Assembly (NCBI RefSeq): GCF_017303375.1
Contig: NZ_JAFKOH010000002.1
Span: forward strand, 460,159 to 524,158
Origin: Bacillus sp. NTK074B
GTDB lineage: Bacteria > Bacillota > Bacilli > Bacillales > Bacillaceae_B
Reading direction: 5' to 3'
Length of the DNA stretch: 64,000 nt
This document shows positions 7,473 to 17,257 of the stretch, one piece after another. Numbering within the stretch: position 1 is the first letter of the stretch; each line of letters starts with the position of its first letter. The position numbers and the translations under genes were made by a program. The notes beneath the pieces were generated by a model, which had not been told where the DNA came from, did not search any database, and saw only the letters and a list, made by a program, of their open reading frames with translations.

Positions 7473-9296
7473 TCACATCGCTTCCAGCATCCTGAACTGA
7501 GATTTCACCAGTGCAAAATAATCACCTTGCTGATCCATTAATTCATCATGGTTCCCGGACTCTTTAATCTTTCCGTTTTCAAGGACAAAGATATTATCGG
7601 ATTCACGGATTGTGGACAGACGGTGAGCGATGATGATCGCTGTTCTACCGTTCAATAATTGCTTCAGGGCATTTTGAATCTTGACTTCAGTTTCGGTGTC
7701 GATGGATGCCGTCGCTTCATCCAGAATAATGATGCGCGGGTTCGCCAGCAGGGCACGTGCGAAGGACAATAATTGTCGTTCACCTACAGATAATACATTC
7801 CCCCGTTCCTCGACTTCGGTTTCGTACCCGCTGGACAGCTTTTCGATGAATTCATTGGCACCGATTGCTTCAGCTGCCTTTATGACCTCTTCATCGGATG
7901 CATCAGGGCGTCCGAACCGGATATTTTCCATGATCGTCCCGGAAAAGATGAAGGTATCCTGCAAAACGATGCTGATTTGATTTCGTAAACTTGAAACGGA
8001 TGCATCTCGAAGGTTCACTCCGTCGATTTTCACAATTCCGTTAGTAGGGTCATAGAACCTGCTTATGAGGTTAGCAATTGTCGTCTTTCCTGATCCTGTA
8101 TGTCCGACTAATGCAACGGTTTGGCCAGCTTTCATTTCAAGATTAATATTCCGAAGCGCTTTTCTTTTATCATCATATGAGAATTCTACATTTTCAAACT
8201 GAATTCCCCCTTTGATGTCCGTCAGATTCAAGGCGTTTGTCTTTTCATTAACTATCGGCTGTTCATCCAGGAATTCGAATATGCGTTCTGATGAAGCCAT
8301 CCCGATCAATAGCTGATTGTATACTTGACCGAGTCTTGATATCGGCTCCCAGAACATTCCCAAATAGAATGCGAACGACACGAATTCACCAAGTTCCAGT
8401 GAACCATTTTGAATCAGATGGGCACCGAACCAGATGAGTACCGCCGTCCCGATGGCGTTCGTCAATTCCACGAGAGGTCGGAACATGGCATTCTTCTTTG
8501 TCGCCGTTCTCCAGCTATCGAAGTTTTCAGAATTGACTCCATCAAAAAACGCCATGTTTTCTTTTTCCTGTGTAAACGATTGAGTCACCCGGATTCCCTG
8601 GATACTTTCATTAAGATGGGAATTAAGCTTCGACTGCTTAAGGCGAACCATCTGCCAGGATCTGCGGATGTTTTTACGCAAGCTTGTCGAAATGAAGAAC
8701 ATGACTGGTAAAATAACCATGACGGCAAGTGTCAATTCTGGGCTTAATGTAAAGAGAATCACGATGATTCCTATGAGCAGAATGATGTCCATCAGAAGAT
8801 TGATGACTCCATTTGTAAATAGCTCTTGCAGGGAGTTTATGTCATTCATGATCCGCACAAGGATCGAACCTGCGGAACGCTGATCAAAGAAACGATGAGA
8901 AAGCCACTGTACATGGCTGAATAGATGTTTTCTTAAGTCATAAATCACTCCCTGACCAAGTTGATTCATCCACTTGATCCTGAGGACGTTTGCCACATAA
9001 TTCAGTACATAAAGCCCGGCAATGACCCCTACAAGTGTGAATAGGAGATTCCCATCTTTCTGCCTGATTGCTTTATCAAGTGTATAGACACCGATCAGAA
9101 CCGGGATGATCAGCCTGACAGCTGTTGTGATCAGGACGGTAATGATGGACAATGGCAACAGTTTCTTTGAATAAGGTTTTAAGTATGTCAATAACCGATA
9201 GAGCTGCTCCCAGTTGAACGGCTTGTCTATCACCTGGTCTGTCGAATAGTGGAATCGGCTCAGTATATTTTTATTTTGTTTTTTTCTCTTACTCAA
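7473..9296 (-). CDS. Heterodimeric ABC exporter, subunit B (YfiC-like)
   Basis: A 607-residue half-transporter: six-helix exporter domain at about 40-330, then an ATPase domain. Walker A is GHTGSGKTT and Walker B IIILDEATASID with the catalytic glutamate, but the signature is LSVGERQ instead of LSGGQ. Together with the partner gene this makes one complete and one degenerate ATP site, the usual design of BmrCD/YfiBC-type drug exporters. It starts ten bases after the partner's stop, so the two are one operon. Substrate unknown. Confidence 0.88.
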   Translation of the reverse strand: MSKRKKQNKNILSRFHYSTDQVIDKPFNWEQLYRLLTYLKPYSKKLLPLSIITVLITTAVRLIIPVLIGVYTLDKAIRQKDGNLLFTLVGVIAGLYVLNYVANVLRIKWMNQLGQGVIYDLRKHLFSHVQWLSHRFFDQRSAGSILVRIMNDINSLQELFTNGVINLLMDIILLIGIIVILFTLSPELTLAVMVILPVMFFISTSLRKNIRRSWQMVRLKQSKLNSHLNESIQGIRVTQSFTQEKENMAFFDGVNSENFDSWRTATKKNAMFRPLVELTNAIGTAVLIWFGAHLIQNGSLELGEFVSFAFYLGMFWEPISRLGQVYNQLLIGMASSERIFEFLDEQPIVNEKTNALNLTDIKGGIQFENVEFSYDDKRKALRNINLEMKAGQTVALVGHTGSGKTTIANLISRFYDPTNGIVKIDGVNLRDASVSSLRNQISIVLQDTFIFSGTIMENIRFGRPDASDEEVIKAAEAIGANEFIEKLSSGYETEVEERGNVLSVGERQLLSFARALLANPRIIILDEATASIDTETEVKIQNALKQLLNGRTAIIIAHRLSTIRESDNIFVLENGKIKESGNHDELMDQQGDYFALVKSQFRMLEAM

Positions 9297-9306
9297 TGGT
9301 CCTCAC

Positions 9307-11061
9307 CTACCCTTCCTGAGTTTGTAATATTTTTTTCTGGTCTTTGTATTGGATGTCGTAGATTCTCTGGTATGGTCCGTTATTACTCAGTAAGTAATCA
9401 TGAACGCCTCTTTCTACCACTTTTCCGTTTTCAAGGACAAGGATTTCATCCGCATGCTTCAGAGAAGAAATGCGGTGCGCGATGATAAAAGTCGTTCGAT
9501 CAGACATGACTTCTTTCAGCGCTTTTTGAATCCTGAATTCAGTTTCCATGTCCACGGCACTTGTGGCATCATCCAGTATCAGAATTGACGGGTCCGTACA
9601 GATGGCACGTGCGATGGCAATCCGCTGTTTCTGACCTCCTGAAAGACCTAATCCCCTTTCACCCAACCTTGTTTCATAGCCGTCAGGAAGTTCAGTAATG
9701 AAATCATGGGCTTCTGCCCTTTTGGCCGCTTCAATGACTTCCTCCATGGACGCTTCCGGCCGACCATAGGAGATATTGGCTCTGATTGTGGAAGAGAACA
9801 GAAATGATTCTTGCAGAACAAAACCGATATTTCGACGTAGTGACTTCAGTGAGTAATCTTTTACATCCATTCCATCAATGAGGATCTCACCTTCTTCAGG
9901 TTCATAGAAACGCGTAATCAGCTGGGTGATACTTGTTTTCCCAGAACCTGTTGCCCCGATCAGCCCGATGACCTTACCGGGTTCCACTTTAAAGGAAATG
10001 TCCTCTAGGGCTGCTTCATCATGCACAGTGTAATTCAGTGATACATGGTTGAACTCCACTTCACCTTTCATTCGATCGACATGAATGACATCGCTATGAT
10101 CTTTAATCTTTTCATCCACTTCGAGAATTTCCAGTAACCGTTCTCCTGATGCCTTTGATTGGGAGAATAGATTGATCGTGAATCCAAGATTCATGATTGG
10201 CCAGATGATATACCAAACCAGGCTGTAAAATGCGACAAGCTCTCCTGGTTGAAGATTGCCGTTCATCACCAAATACCCTCCGTATGCAAGTAGTGTCACC
10301 ACACTCACATTGCCCAAAAACTCCATCAGTGGAAAGTATTTCGCCCAGATATCTGAGGTGAACAGATATTTATCTTTATAATCACCGTTAGACCGGTTAA
10401 ATTTAGTGATTTGAAAATCTTCCCGGGACAATGATTTCACGGTATTGATACCTGAAATATTTTCCTGAACATTCGTGTTCAGTTTACCGAAAGACTTCCT
10501 TATTCCCCTGAAGGCAGGGTGGACTGCCTTATCGAATTTGTACACGGCAATGGCAAGAAACGGCAAGGAAATCAACGTGACAAATGTCAAGGATGGAGAA
10601 TAGTAGAACATCACCCCAAAGCTGACCGTCACCAGCATGAAAAAGCGGAGCAATTCTGTGAAACCAAAAGATAAGAAAAAACGGAAGGCTTCTACATCCG
10701 CCGTCAACCGTGACATCAAATCACCAGTTTTGGCATTATCATAATAGCTGAATGGGAGAAACTGAAGCTTCTCATACAACTCGTTTCTCAGACGATAGAC
10801 AGATGTAATACCGAATAAATCTCCATTGTATTGTTGAATAAAGGTAGCGATGCCTTTTAGTACCATGATGGTGATGAAGCCAAATGCCAAATATGGGATC
10901 CACCCATATTCCCCTTGCAATATGACATCGTCGATGGTTATCTGCAGGATCATCGGATAAACCACTGTGATGCCTGTAACAAAGATCAAAAAGATCATTG
11001 AAATGATAAAATGCTTTTTATAAGGCCAATAAAAGGCTTTCAGTTTTTTAAATGTATCCAT
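9307..11061 (-). CDS. Heterodimeric ABC exporter, subunit A (YfiB-like)
   Basis: A 584-residue half-transporter with six membrane helices (about 1-310) and an ATPase domain. Walker A GATGSGKTS and signature LSGGQKQR are canonical, but Walker B ends LILDDATSAVD: aspartate replaces the catalytic glutamate. This is the degenerate-site partner in heterodimeric exporters; its aspartate and the other subunit's SVGE signature fall in the same nucleotide site. First gene of a two-gene operon. Likely role is multidrug or lipid-like export, by family. Confidence 0.88.
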   Translation of the reverse strand: MDTFKKLKAFYWPYKKHFIISMIFLIFVTGITVVYPMILQITIDDVILQGEYGWIPYLAFGFITIMVLKGIATFIQQYNGDLFGITSVYRLRNELYEKLQFLPFSYYDNAKTGDLMSRLTADVEAFRFFLSFGFTELLRFFMLVTVSFGVMFYYSPSLTFVTLISLPFLAIAVYKFDKAVHPAFRGIRKSFGKLNTNVQENISGINTVKSLSREDFQITKFNRSNGDYKDKYLFTSDIWAKYFPLMEFLGNVSVVTLLAYGGYLVMNGNLQPGELVAFYSLVWYIIWPIMNLGFTINLFSQSKASGERLLEILEVDEKIKDHSDVIHVDRMKGEVEFNHVSLNYTVHDEAALEDISFKVEPGKVIGLIGATGSGKTSITQLITRFYEPEEGEILIDGMDVKDYSLKSLRRNIGFVLQESFLFSSTIRANISYGRPEASMEEVIEAAKRAEAHDFITELPDGYETRLGERGLGLSGGQKQRIAIARAICTDPSILILDDATSAVDMETEFRIQKALKEVMSDRTTFIIAHRISSLKHADEILVLENGKVVERGVHDYLLSNNGPYQRIYDIQYKDQKKILQTQEG

Positions 11062-11431
11062 AATCCCTCTCCCCTCTTTGTTCCAAAAAAAAACAACGTA
11101 CTACTAAATATATCGGCTTTCGAAATAATTATCCACCCTTTTTTAGAATTTTTTACACTTTATGAATTATCACTGTAGTCCCATTATTCATATTTATTTT
11201 AACGGTGAATCCATCGAGAAAGATCAGCCTTTTGACCGATCTCACTTCACCTTTCATATAAGGCTCGCTTTCTCATTCAAACTATACTTCCTTTATTTCC
11301 GGCATGAATGTTTATCCTTATTCAATAAGGGAATAATTCAATAAGCTTTTTCAACCATCTCCTTTGACATACCCTATGTAGTTTTGTGTATACTGGAGTG
11401 GTCATCATTAAATAGGAAAGGATGTTTTGGT
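11062..11431. other. 370-base divergent intergenic region
   Basis: Separates the ABC exporter (minus) from mscS (plus). It is AT-rich with a short TCCTTATTCAATAAGGGA dyad near 11316-11333. A promoter for mscS is proposed at 11364-11394. No further gene is supported. Confidence 0.5.
11364..11394 (+). promoter_or_regulatory. Probable mscS promoter
   Basis: Perfect -35 TTGACA (11364-11369) followed by TATACT (11389-11394), spacer 19 bases (17 if TGTATA is the -10). It ends 37 bases before the TTG start. Confidence 0.5.
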
Positions 11432-12298
11432 TTGGAATACATACTTGGTCTTACTGCTTTAAGTGATCGACTTTCCAATTTCAATTGGGGCGGTCTATTA
11501 GTGACGATCGGAATAGGTGCACTGCAAATCTTAGCGATTTGGATCGCTTTTATTATTGTAAAGGGCGCAGCAAACAAAGTGATTGAAAGGATTTTTGACA
11601 AATATCGAAAGAGAAATGATGTGTCAGATGGTCGTGCTCAGACATTACAAAGTCTTTCAAAAAATATCGTCGGCTATATCCTGATATTTGTTTTCTTCGT
11701 AACGATTCTGCAAATATTCGGTATCCAGGTAACTGCAATCCTCGCCGGAGCCGGGATCGTCGGACTTGCCGTCGGGTTCGGTGCACAAGGTCTTGTAAGT
11801 GACGTGGTCACAGGTTTTTTCATTCTTCTTGAAAAGCAGGTTGATGTGAGTGATTATGTTACGAGCGGCAGCTTCTCCGGAATTGTGGAAGAGGTTGGTT
11901 TGCGCACGACTCATATTCGTGGATTCGATGGGACCCTTCACTTTGTGCCGAACAGAGAAATTACTAGTGTCAGCAATCACTCCCGTGGAAACATGAGAGC
12001 ACTCGTCGATATCGGTATATCTTATGATGACGACATTGATAAAGCGATGGTCGTGCTTCAGCAGGTATGCGATACAATCGCACAGGAAGATGATAATATT
12101 GTCGATGGTCCAAATGTGGTGGGTGTTCAGACACTTGGTGCCTCTGATGTTGTTCTCCGTGTATTATGTAAGACGAAGAACATGGAGCAATGGGGAGTGG
12201 AACGGAAGCTTCGTAAAGCGTTAAAAGAAGCACTCGACCAAAATGGGATTGAGATTCCTTACCCTCACCAGGTATACATTGAGAAAAAAGAAGATTAA
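11432..12298 (+). CDS. ykuT: MscS-family mechanosensitive channel (YkuT)
   Basis: A 288-residue small-conductance mechanosensitive channel that releases solutes on hypo-osmotic shock. Hydrophobic helices lie near residues 20-45 and 75-125; the pore-lining glycine/alanine helix reads GAGIVGLAVGFGAQGLVSDVV and is followed by the beta domain. I place the start at TTG 11432, nine bases after AAAGGA; the upstream in-frame ATG (11384) has no ribosome site and overlaps the promoter. Orthologue of B. subtilis ykuT, next to dapL/dapH as there. Confidence 0.88.
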   Translation: MEYILGLTALSDRLSNFNWGGLLVTIGIGALQILAIWIAFIIVKGAANKVIERIFDKYRKRNDVSDGRAQTLQSLSKNIVGYILIFVFFVTILQIFGIQVTAILAGAGIVGLAVGFGAQGLVSDVVTGFFILLEKQVDVSDYVTSGSFSGIVEEVGLRTTHIRGFDGTLHFVPNREITSVSNHSRGNMRALVDIGISYDDDIDKAMVVLQQVCDTIAQEDDNIVDGPNVVGVQTLGASDVVLRVLCKTKNMEQWGVERKLRKALKEALDQNGIEIPYPHQVYIEKKED

Positions 12299-12302
12299 GA
12301 AC

Positions 12303-12331
12303 AAAAAGAGAAGGAGCTACCTTCTCTTTTT
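12303..12331 (+). terminator. Terminator after mscS
   Basis: AAAAAGAGAAGG / CCTTCTCTTTTT hairpin directly after the stop codon. Confidence 0.8.
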
Positions 12332-12384
12332 CTATTTCTCACTTCTCTTTTCGGCGAAAACGATATTATTCAATCAAATAAAAA

Positions 12385-12422
12385 ATCACGAAAATGTATC
12401 CACGTGGATACGTTTTCGTGAT
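12385..12422. terminator. 38-base near-perfect palindrome, dapL terminator
   Basis: ATCACGAAAA and TTTTCGTGAT arms enclose TATCCACGTGGATA. On the minus strand a TTTTTTATTT tract follows, so it can terminate dapL 12 bases after its stop. Confidence 0.75.
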
Positions 12423-12433
12423 GTGCAATTCGA

Positions 12434-13549
12434 TTATATAGTCCTGATATAATCCGTGAGAAGTGAGATGGCGAAGTCAATCGCTTCTTCATTGGGATTT
12501 AATTTAGAATGATGAAGTCCATATGGGGAGTCGACTCCCAGCCAAAACATAAAACCGGGTATTTCTTCAAGCATATAACCAAAGTCTTCCCCCGTCATTG
12601 CCTCTTTACAGATGATCAGGTTTCTGTTTGTATCTTTTAAAAAGCCGATAAAATGATTTGTCCAATCAGCATCATTGAAAACTTGACGATACATACTTCC
12701 GTAATTCACTTCGATTTCACAGTCATAGCTGATTTTCATTCCTTCAATCAACGCTTCCAGCCGCTTTTTCACACTTTCCATAGATTGTTTTGAAAGCGTA
12801 CGGATCGTGCCTTCAAGCCTTGCCGTTTCCGCAATGATATTCTGGACGGTGCCACTTTCCATCTTTCCTACCGTAATGACTGCACTGTCCAATGGATCGA
12901 CATTCCTGGAGACGATAGTCTGCATTTGTGTGACGAAGGAAGAGGCTGCTACAATCATGTCCCTGGTATGATGAGGGTATGCCGCATGTCCTCCCTTTCC
13001 TTTAAAGTCAATGAATAATTCAGACGTGTTAGCGAACAGCAAGCCCTCTTTCACTGCAACCGTACCTACTTCATATTCCGGAGCAATATGTAGGGCGAAT
13101 ATACAATCAGGCTTCCATTCTTTCATAGTATCACTTTCAAGCATCGGCATTGCCCCGCCAGGCCCTTCCTCTGCCGGTTGGAAAATAAATAAGAGATCAT
13201 CTTCGATTGGATGATGAACAAAATGGGTAAGGACCCCCAATTCAATCGTCATATGAAAATCATGTCCGCAGGCGTGCATCCTCCCTTCATGTGATGAAAG
13301 AAAATCCAAACCTGTTTCTTCCTGGATAGGAAGTCCATCAATATCTCCACGGTACCCGATCATCCTTGTGGGATTAGTACCATGGACTTTAACAAAAATA
13401 CCTGTTTTCCAAGTCTTAATCACTAATCGGTCAGCAGGCAGGCTTTTCATATAATTCAATAAGTATCGCTGTGTCTTAAATTCTTGAAACCCAAGCTCAG
13501 GTATTTGGTGAAGATCTCTCCTGATAGACTTAAAGTCCATTTTTGACAT
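12434..13549 (-). CDS. dapL: N-acetyldiaminopimelate deacetylase
   Basis: A 371-residue M20/amidohydrolase-family enzyme (YkuR) that removes acetate from N-acetyl-LL-diaminopimelate in lysine and peptidoglycan synthesis. Metal-site motifs HACGHDFHM (about residue 100), EEGPGG (about 130) and HIAPE are in place, and the length is that of the family. It follows dapH on the same strand with a 115-base gap that contains a hairpin, so dapL may be partly independent of dapH. Confidence 0.93.
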   Translation of the reverse strand: MSKMDFKSIRRDLHQIPELGFQEFKTQRYLLNYMKSLPADRLVIKTWKTGIFVKVHGTNPTRMIGYRGDIDGLPIQEETGLDFLSSHEGRMHACGHDFHMTIELGVLTHFVHHPIEDDLLFIFQPAEEGPGGAMPMLESDTMKEWKPDCIFALHIAPEYEVGTVAVKEGLLFANTSELFIDFKGKGGHAAYPHHTRDMIVAASSFVTQMQTIVSRNVDPLDSAVITVGKMESGTVQNIIAETARLEGTIRTLSKQSMESVKKRLEALIEGMKISYDCEIEVNYGSMYRQVFNDADWTNHFIGFLKDTNRNLIICKEAMTGEDFGYMLEEIPGFMFWLGVDSPYGLHHSKLNPNEEAIDFAISLLTDYIRTI

Positions 13550-13604
13550 TGGAATCCTCCTTATTCATAAATAGAATGTCAGTCCATAAAAAATGGGGAC
13601 TCTA

Positions 13605-13642
13605 CAAGAAAAGAACAGACGTCATCCGTCCGTTCTTTCTTG
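13605..13642 (-). terminator. Hairpin between dapH and dapL
   Basis: CAAGAAAGAACGGACG / CGTCTGTTCTTTTCTTG stem with one mismatch on the minus strand, only 23 bases after the dapH stop. No strong T tract follows, so it could attenuate transcription or act as an RNA-processing signal. Confidence 0.5.
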
Positions 13643-13664
13643 AATCATACGATTGAAAATAGAA

Positions 13665-14372
13665 TTACAGTTGACGTAATTCCTGTTTAATTTCAGTCTT
13701 TGATTTTGTTTTGTCATCAATATCCTTCAATTTTTTTGCAGGGGTACCTGCTACAACCGTATAAGGCGCCACGTCGTCGACGACAATAGCCCCGGCTGCA
13801 ACGACAGCCCCTTTTCCGACCGTTACACCTTCAAGCACTACAGCATTGGCACCAATGACTACATCATCCTCGATAACGACCGGTTTTGCAGATGGCGGTT
13901 CGATGACACCGGCAAGCACAGCGCCCGCTCCAATGTGACAATTCTTTCCGACCGTTGCACGTCCCCCAAGCACCACATTCATATCGATCATCGTTCCTGC
14001 TCCTACGACTGAACCAATATTGATCATCGCACCCATCATGATGACAGCATTGTCACCGATTTCCACCTGGTCACGAATGATGGCACCTGGCTCAATACGT
14101 GCTTTTATCCCTTTCAAATCAAGAAGAGGAATCGCAGAATTGCGACGATCATTTTCCACTACGTAGTCTACGATTTTATCTTTATATTCTTCCAGTATAC
14201 TTGAAATCTCGCCCCACTCACCGAAGATCACACCTGAAGTTTCTTGAAGGAAAGTCTGGGAGGAGCCGAAATCGATAGCATCCAGATTCCCTTTTACATA
14301 AACCTTCACAGGAGTTGATTTTGTACTATTTTGAATAAAAGAAATAATTTCGTTTGCATCCATCATGTTCAT
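13665..14372 (-). CDS. dapH: Tetrahydrodipicolinate N-acetyltransferase
   Basis: A 235-residue left-handed beta-helix acetyltransferase (YkuQ): it acetylates tetrahydrodipicolinate with acetyl-CoA, the first step of the N-acetyl branch. The N-terminal [20 protein letters not shown] and the [12 protein letters not shown] block are near-identical to the B. subtilis enzyme; residues 95-205 are hexapeptide repeats. With dapL and patA, also in this window, the branch is complete. Confidence 0.95.
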   Translation of the reverse strand: MNMMDANEIISFIQNSTKSTPVKVYVKGNLDAIDFGSSQTFLQETSGVIFGEWGEISSILEEYKDKIVDYVVENDRRNSAIPLLDLKGIKARIEPGAIIRDQVEIGDNAVIMMGAMINIGSVVGAGTMIDMNVVLGGRATVGKNCHIGAGAVLAGVIEPPSAKPVVIEDDVVIGANAVVLEGVTVGKGAVVAAGAIVVDDVAPYTVVAGTPAKKLKDIDDKTKSKTEIKQELRQL

Positions 14373-14467
14373 AAGAATTCCCTCCGTAATTATGTATAAA
14401 TTCAGAATTCATTTCTTGAATTACTTTATCAGAATAAAGGGTGGAAGACAACCCATAACCGCAAATC

Positions 14468-15346
14468 CTATGAGTTTTCATGGATGAATTCCTTTACAAC
14501 TTCTACAAAGGCTTCCACTTGGCGCAATTGAAAGGCAGATTCGTAACCGAGTAACCATGTATCACGGTGGATGAGTGCATCATGCTCATCGATCAGCGGA
14601 ATCTTATAAATATCTTCTTCCATGCCATCCAACGTAATGGCAGGCAGGATGGCATACCCGATCCCGTTTAACGTCATCTGCTTACACGTTTCAATTTGAT
14701 CCACCACGATCGTTCGTTTAGGGGTTGTCTGGAAATGACGATGCCACCAGTCCTGTATCTCCTGATAATAATTGGAGTCACTCTTGAATTGAATAAACGG
14801 ACGATCCGTTTTCATCACTTCATCGATGGTTTGAATCTCTCTATCCACCAAGTAGAGCGTATCCTGGAATAAATGGTGCTTTGGCCCCTTCCAATCAGGT
14901 GTCCCTCTAATGATCCCGATATGGACTTCATCTTCATAGATCGCTTTAAGAATTTCACTGCTCCATCCGGTCATTAATGAAATCTTCGCGTGGGGATAAG
15001 CCTCAACAAAGCGTTTAAGAACCTTCGGAAGCCAATTTTGACCCACAATCGAGGCACAGGCAATCTTCAATGTTCCGTGCACCTCAAATTCAAGGGCTTG
15101 TATGCGCTCCTTTACACTCTCTTCCTTTTGAAGCATTTCATCTGCCAGTTTCACGACGAGTTCTCCTGCAGGGGTCATGGACAGACCTTTTTGTGAACGG
15201 AGAAATAGTTTCGTCCCCCACTCCTTTTCAATTGTCTGCAGTCTTTGGGAGAGAGCCGGTTGGGATACGAATAACCGTTCCGCCGCTTTCCTCATATTCA
15301 TCTCTTGAGCAAGAACGTGGAGCAGTTGATATTCCGAGAATGCCAT
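14468..15346 (-). CDS. ccpC: LysR-type regulator CcpC
   Basis: A 292-residue LysR regulator; N-terminal winged helix (residues 1-60: NMRKAAERLFVSQPALSQRL) and a periplasmic-binding-like effector domain from about residue 90. The sequence follows B. subtilis CcpC (YkuM), the citrate-responsive repressor of citB and citZ. I chose ATG 15346 because it gives the exact family N-terminus (18 residues before RKAAERLF); an in-frame ATG at 15361 is possible but lacks a ribosome site. Divergent from a TSUP transporter gene, and close to dapH as in B. subtilis. Confidence 0.9.
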   Translation of the reverse strand: MAFSEYQLLHVLAQEMNMRKAAERLFVSQPALSQRLQTIEKEWGTKLFLRSQKGLSMTPAGELVVKLADEMLQKEESVKERIQALEFEVHGTLKIACASIVGQNWLPKVLKRFVEAYPHAKISLMTGWSSEILKAIYEDEVHIGIIRGTPDWKGPKHHLFQDTLYLVDREIQTIDEVMKTDRPFIQFKSDSNYYQEIQDWWHRHFQTTPKRTIVVDQIETCKQMTLNGIGYAILPAITLDGMEEDIYKIPLIDEHDALIHRDTWLLGYESAFQLRQVEAFVEVVKEFIHENS

Positions 15347-15456
15347 ATCCTTCACTTCCATAAGTTTTTCTTATATTATATCTTAACTTATATAAAATTT
15401 CATTATTAATTGGAATGGAATACACTGTGAGTAGATGGAAAAGAGGTGAAGTTTCT

Positions 15457-16182
15457 GTGGAGTTGATACTATTTTTCACTGGCTTGGTTGTTGCACTTGT
15501 AGGGACACTGGCAGGAAGCGGTGGACTGATTGGTATGCCGGTCATGCTCATTGTCGGATTACCGATTCATACGGCCATTGCGACTGCAAAATTTTCAAAT
15601 ATCATCAGTTCATTTTCGAGCTTTGTATATTTAGTAACAAATCGGAAAGTAACATGGAAGGAATGTTTGCCCATTCTGCCTATTGCACTGGCCGGAGGGC
15701 TTTCGGGGGCCTTTCTGTCTGATAAGATCCCCCCGTCACTGCTTGAATGGATGGCGTTCTTCTTTCTACTTATTGCCTTGTTATTAAGTCTTTACAAAGG
15801 ACTGAAGCCTAAGGAGCAAATCAAGAAACACTATAGGGCATACGGATATCTGTACGTTATAAGTGTGTATGACGGTTTATTCGGACCTGGTCAGGCAACC
15901 ATGCTCATGTACACTCATTTACTTCATGGGCTGTCTTATTTAAAATCCGTTGCCCTTACCCGTTTTCAAACCTTTGTCAGCTGTTTAGCGGCATTCACTA
16001 TTTATTTTCATAATGGCCATGTAGAGTGGAACGTCGCCATACCTTTTGCATTAGGAGCACTGACAGGAGCTCAATTGGCAGTCAGACTGGCATCCAGGCT
16101 CTCTCTGAAACATTTACACATCCTATTAAACGCTTTGACTCTTATCCTCATTCTTCAACTCGGTAAGAACTTATTCTTCTAA
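15457..16182 (+). CDS. TSUP (TauE/SafE) family membrane transporter
   Basis: A 241-residue membrane protein with about seven or eight hydrophobic helices and the family repeat motifs GTLAGSGGLIGMPVML and DGLFGPGQATML. TSUP proteins move sulfite, sulfoacetate or related small organic anions. GTG 15457 is preferred because AAGAGGTGAAG precedes it at normal spacing; an upstream ATG at 15415 would add 14 polar residues without a ribosome site. Divergent from ccpC, so CcpC control is conceivable but unproven. Confidence 0.85.
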   Translation: MELILFFTGLVVALVGTLAGSGGLIGMPVMLIVGLPIHTAIATAKFSNIISSFSSFVYLVTNRKVTWKECLPILPIALAGGLSGAFLSDKIPPSLLEWMAFFFLLIALLLSLYKGLKPKEQIKKHYRAYGYLYVISVYDGLFGPGQATMLMYTHLLHGLSYLKSVALTRFQTFVSCLAAFTIYFHNGHVEWNVAIPFALGALTGAQLAVRLASRLSLKHLHILLNALTLILILQLGKNLFF

Positions 16183-16191
16183 GAAATGAAA

Positions 16192-16227
16192 AGCAAAGAG
16201 GATGACTCCGAGGTCATCCTCTTTGCT
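16192..16227. terminator. Bidirectional hairpin terminator
   Basis: AGCAAAGAGGATGAC / GTCATCCTCTTTGCT, 15-bp perfect stem between the convergent TSUP and darB genes. Confidence 0.75.
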
Positions 16228-16256
16228 AGTGGACTTATGTAACTGCTATAAAGGGT

Positions 16257-16697
16257 TTAGTCCCTTTTGTACAGCTGTCGTTGAAGCTGCTTTAGCACAA
16301 CTCTCCTCGTCATGATACCTTCAAAATAACCGTCTTCCGACACCACGCATAAAAAAGGGTGATCGACCAATAATTCTAAAGCCTTCTTGAAATCTGATTG
16401 TAAGGAGACAATCGGAAAATCTGTTGTCATGACTTCTTCTACCTTTTTTGCTTCAAGTTTCTCAAACTCAAAGCGTTCGAGGCCAAGTATCGAATCGGTG
16501 ATTAAACTTGAACTGATCAGCCCCTGAAAGCGAAACGTTGGATCGAGGACAGGGATGGCTGAGTAACCACTTTTTGTAAGTAATAGCAACGCATGTTCCA
16601 GGGAATTTCCTACTTGCACATGAGCTACCTTCTCAGAAGGAATAATGAAATCTTTAATATTCGTTTCTAATAACTCCTTGCTACTCAATGAAATCAT
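16257..16697 (-). CDS. darB: c-di-AMP-binding CBS protein DarB
   Basis: A 146-residue stand-alone CBS-pair protein, orthologue of B. subtilis YkuL/DarB and Listeria CbpB. CBS1 spans about 10-75 (SGYSAIPVLD) and CBS2 about 85-140. In B. subtilis the apo-protein activates Rel and pyruvate carboxylase, and c-di-AMP binding prevents this. KtrC, another c-di-AMP target family, lies 13 kb away. Family and length are clear; partner proteins are from established work, not this sequence. Confidence 0.88.
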   Translation of the reverse strand: MISLSSKELLETNIKDFIIPSEKVAHVQVGNSLEHALLLLTKSGYSAIPVLDPTFRFQGLISSSLITDSILGLERFEFEKLEAKKVEEVMTTDFPIVSLQSDFKKALELLVDHPFLCVVSEDGYFEGIMTRRVVLKQLQRQLYKRD

Positions 16698-16818
16698 GTA
16701 TAACCCCTCATTTATAAAAATAAGAATTGTACCGCCTCGTATCTTCCAAAGATGTAGACACTCTCCATTTTAACATATCGGAGGAAAAATGTATGCTTTC
16801 AGGATCGGTTCAAAGACT

Positions 16819-16846
16819 AAAAAAGATAACCGAATGGTTACCTTTT
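16819..16846 (-). terminator. Terminator after ykuJ
   Basis: On the minus strand GGTAACC / GGTTATC stem followed by TTTTTT, just past the ykuJ stop. Confidence 0.75.
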
Positions 16847-16853
16847 GCATGCA

Positions 16854-17099
16854 TTAATCCTGTTGTGCTTCTTGCAGAAGTTCAAAAATCTCTATAGCTG
16901 TAATGTCTATGTTATCAAAAGGAAAGCTGTTTCCTTTTTCATTCATGACTTCGATTTCGAATGTATCCTGCTTTGGTAAATACTTTACCTCACAGATTTT
17001 CTTTCCATTGTATTCGAAGAATCGTTGTTGAGTTTCCCCTTGTTCACCTTGTTCCTGCAATGATTTTAATCTTTGTATAATTCCAAGAAGCTGAGACAT
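16854..17099 (-). CDS. ykuJ: YkuJ family protein (DUF1797)
   Basis: An 81-residue cytoplasmic protein of unknown function, recognisable by MSQLLGIIQRLKSLQE at the start and PFDNIDITAIEIFELLQ near the end. ATG 17099 was chosen; it has AAGGAGAGAGTGATT upstream, while the in-frame GTG at 17105 is too close to the ribosome site. In B. subtilis ykuJ also lies close to ykuI and ykuL. Confidence 0.9.
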   Translation of the reverse strand: MSQLLGIIQRLKSLQEQGEQGETQQRFFEYNGKKICEVKYLPKQDTFEIEVMNEKGNSFPFDNIDITAIEIFELLQEAQQD

Positions 17100-17257
17100 A
17101 ATCACTCTCTCCTTTCCTGATCTAATTCTTGGTCATAGCTTTTGCATTGTACCAGATTCTATCCTGTTAAATCTAATGTTTTGTCCTTTTTCTATCAAAA
17201 TTCCTTTATAATGAAAAGGTATACGCATTATTCTCTTCCACTGAAAGGATTGATTCG

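Noticed and set aside
11162..11344. 60-codon plus-strand frame upstream of mscS
   Set aside because: AT-rich, no ribosome site, overlaps the region leading to the mscS promoter.
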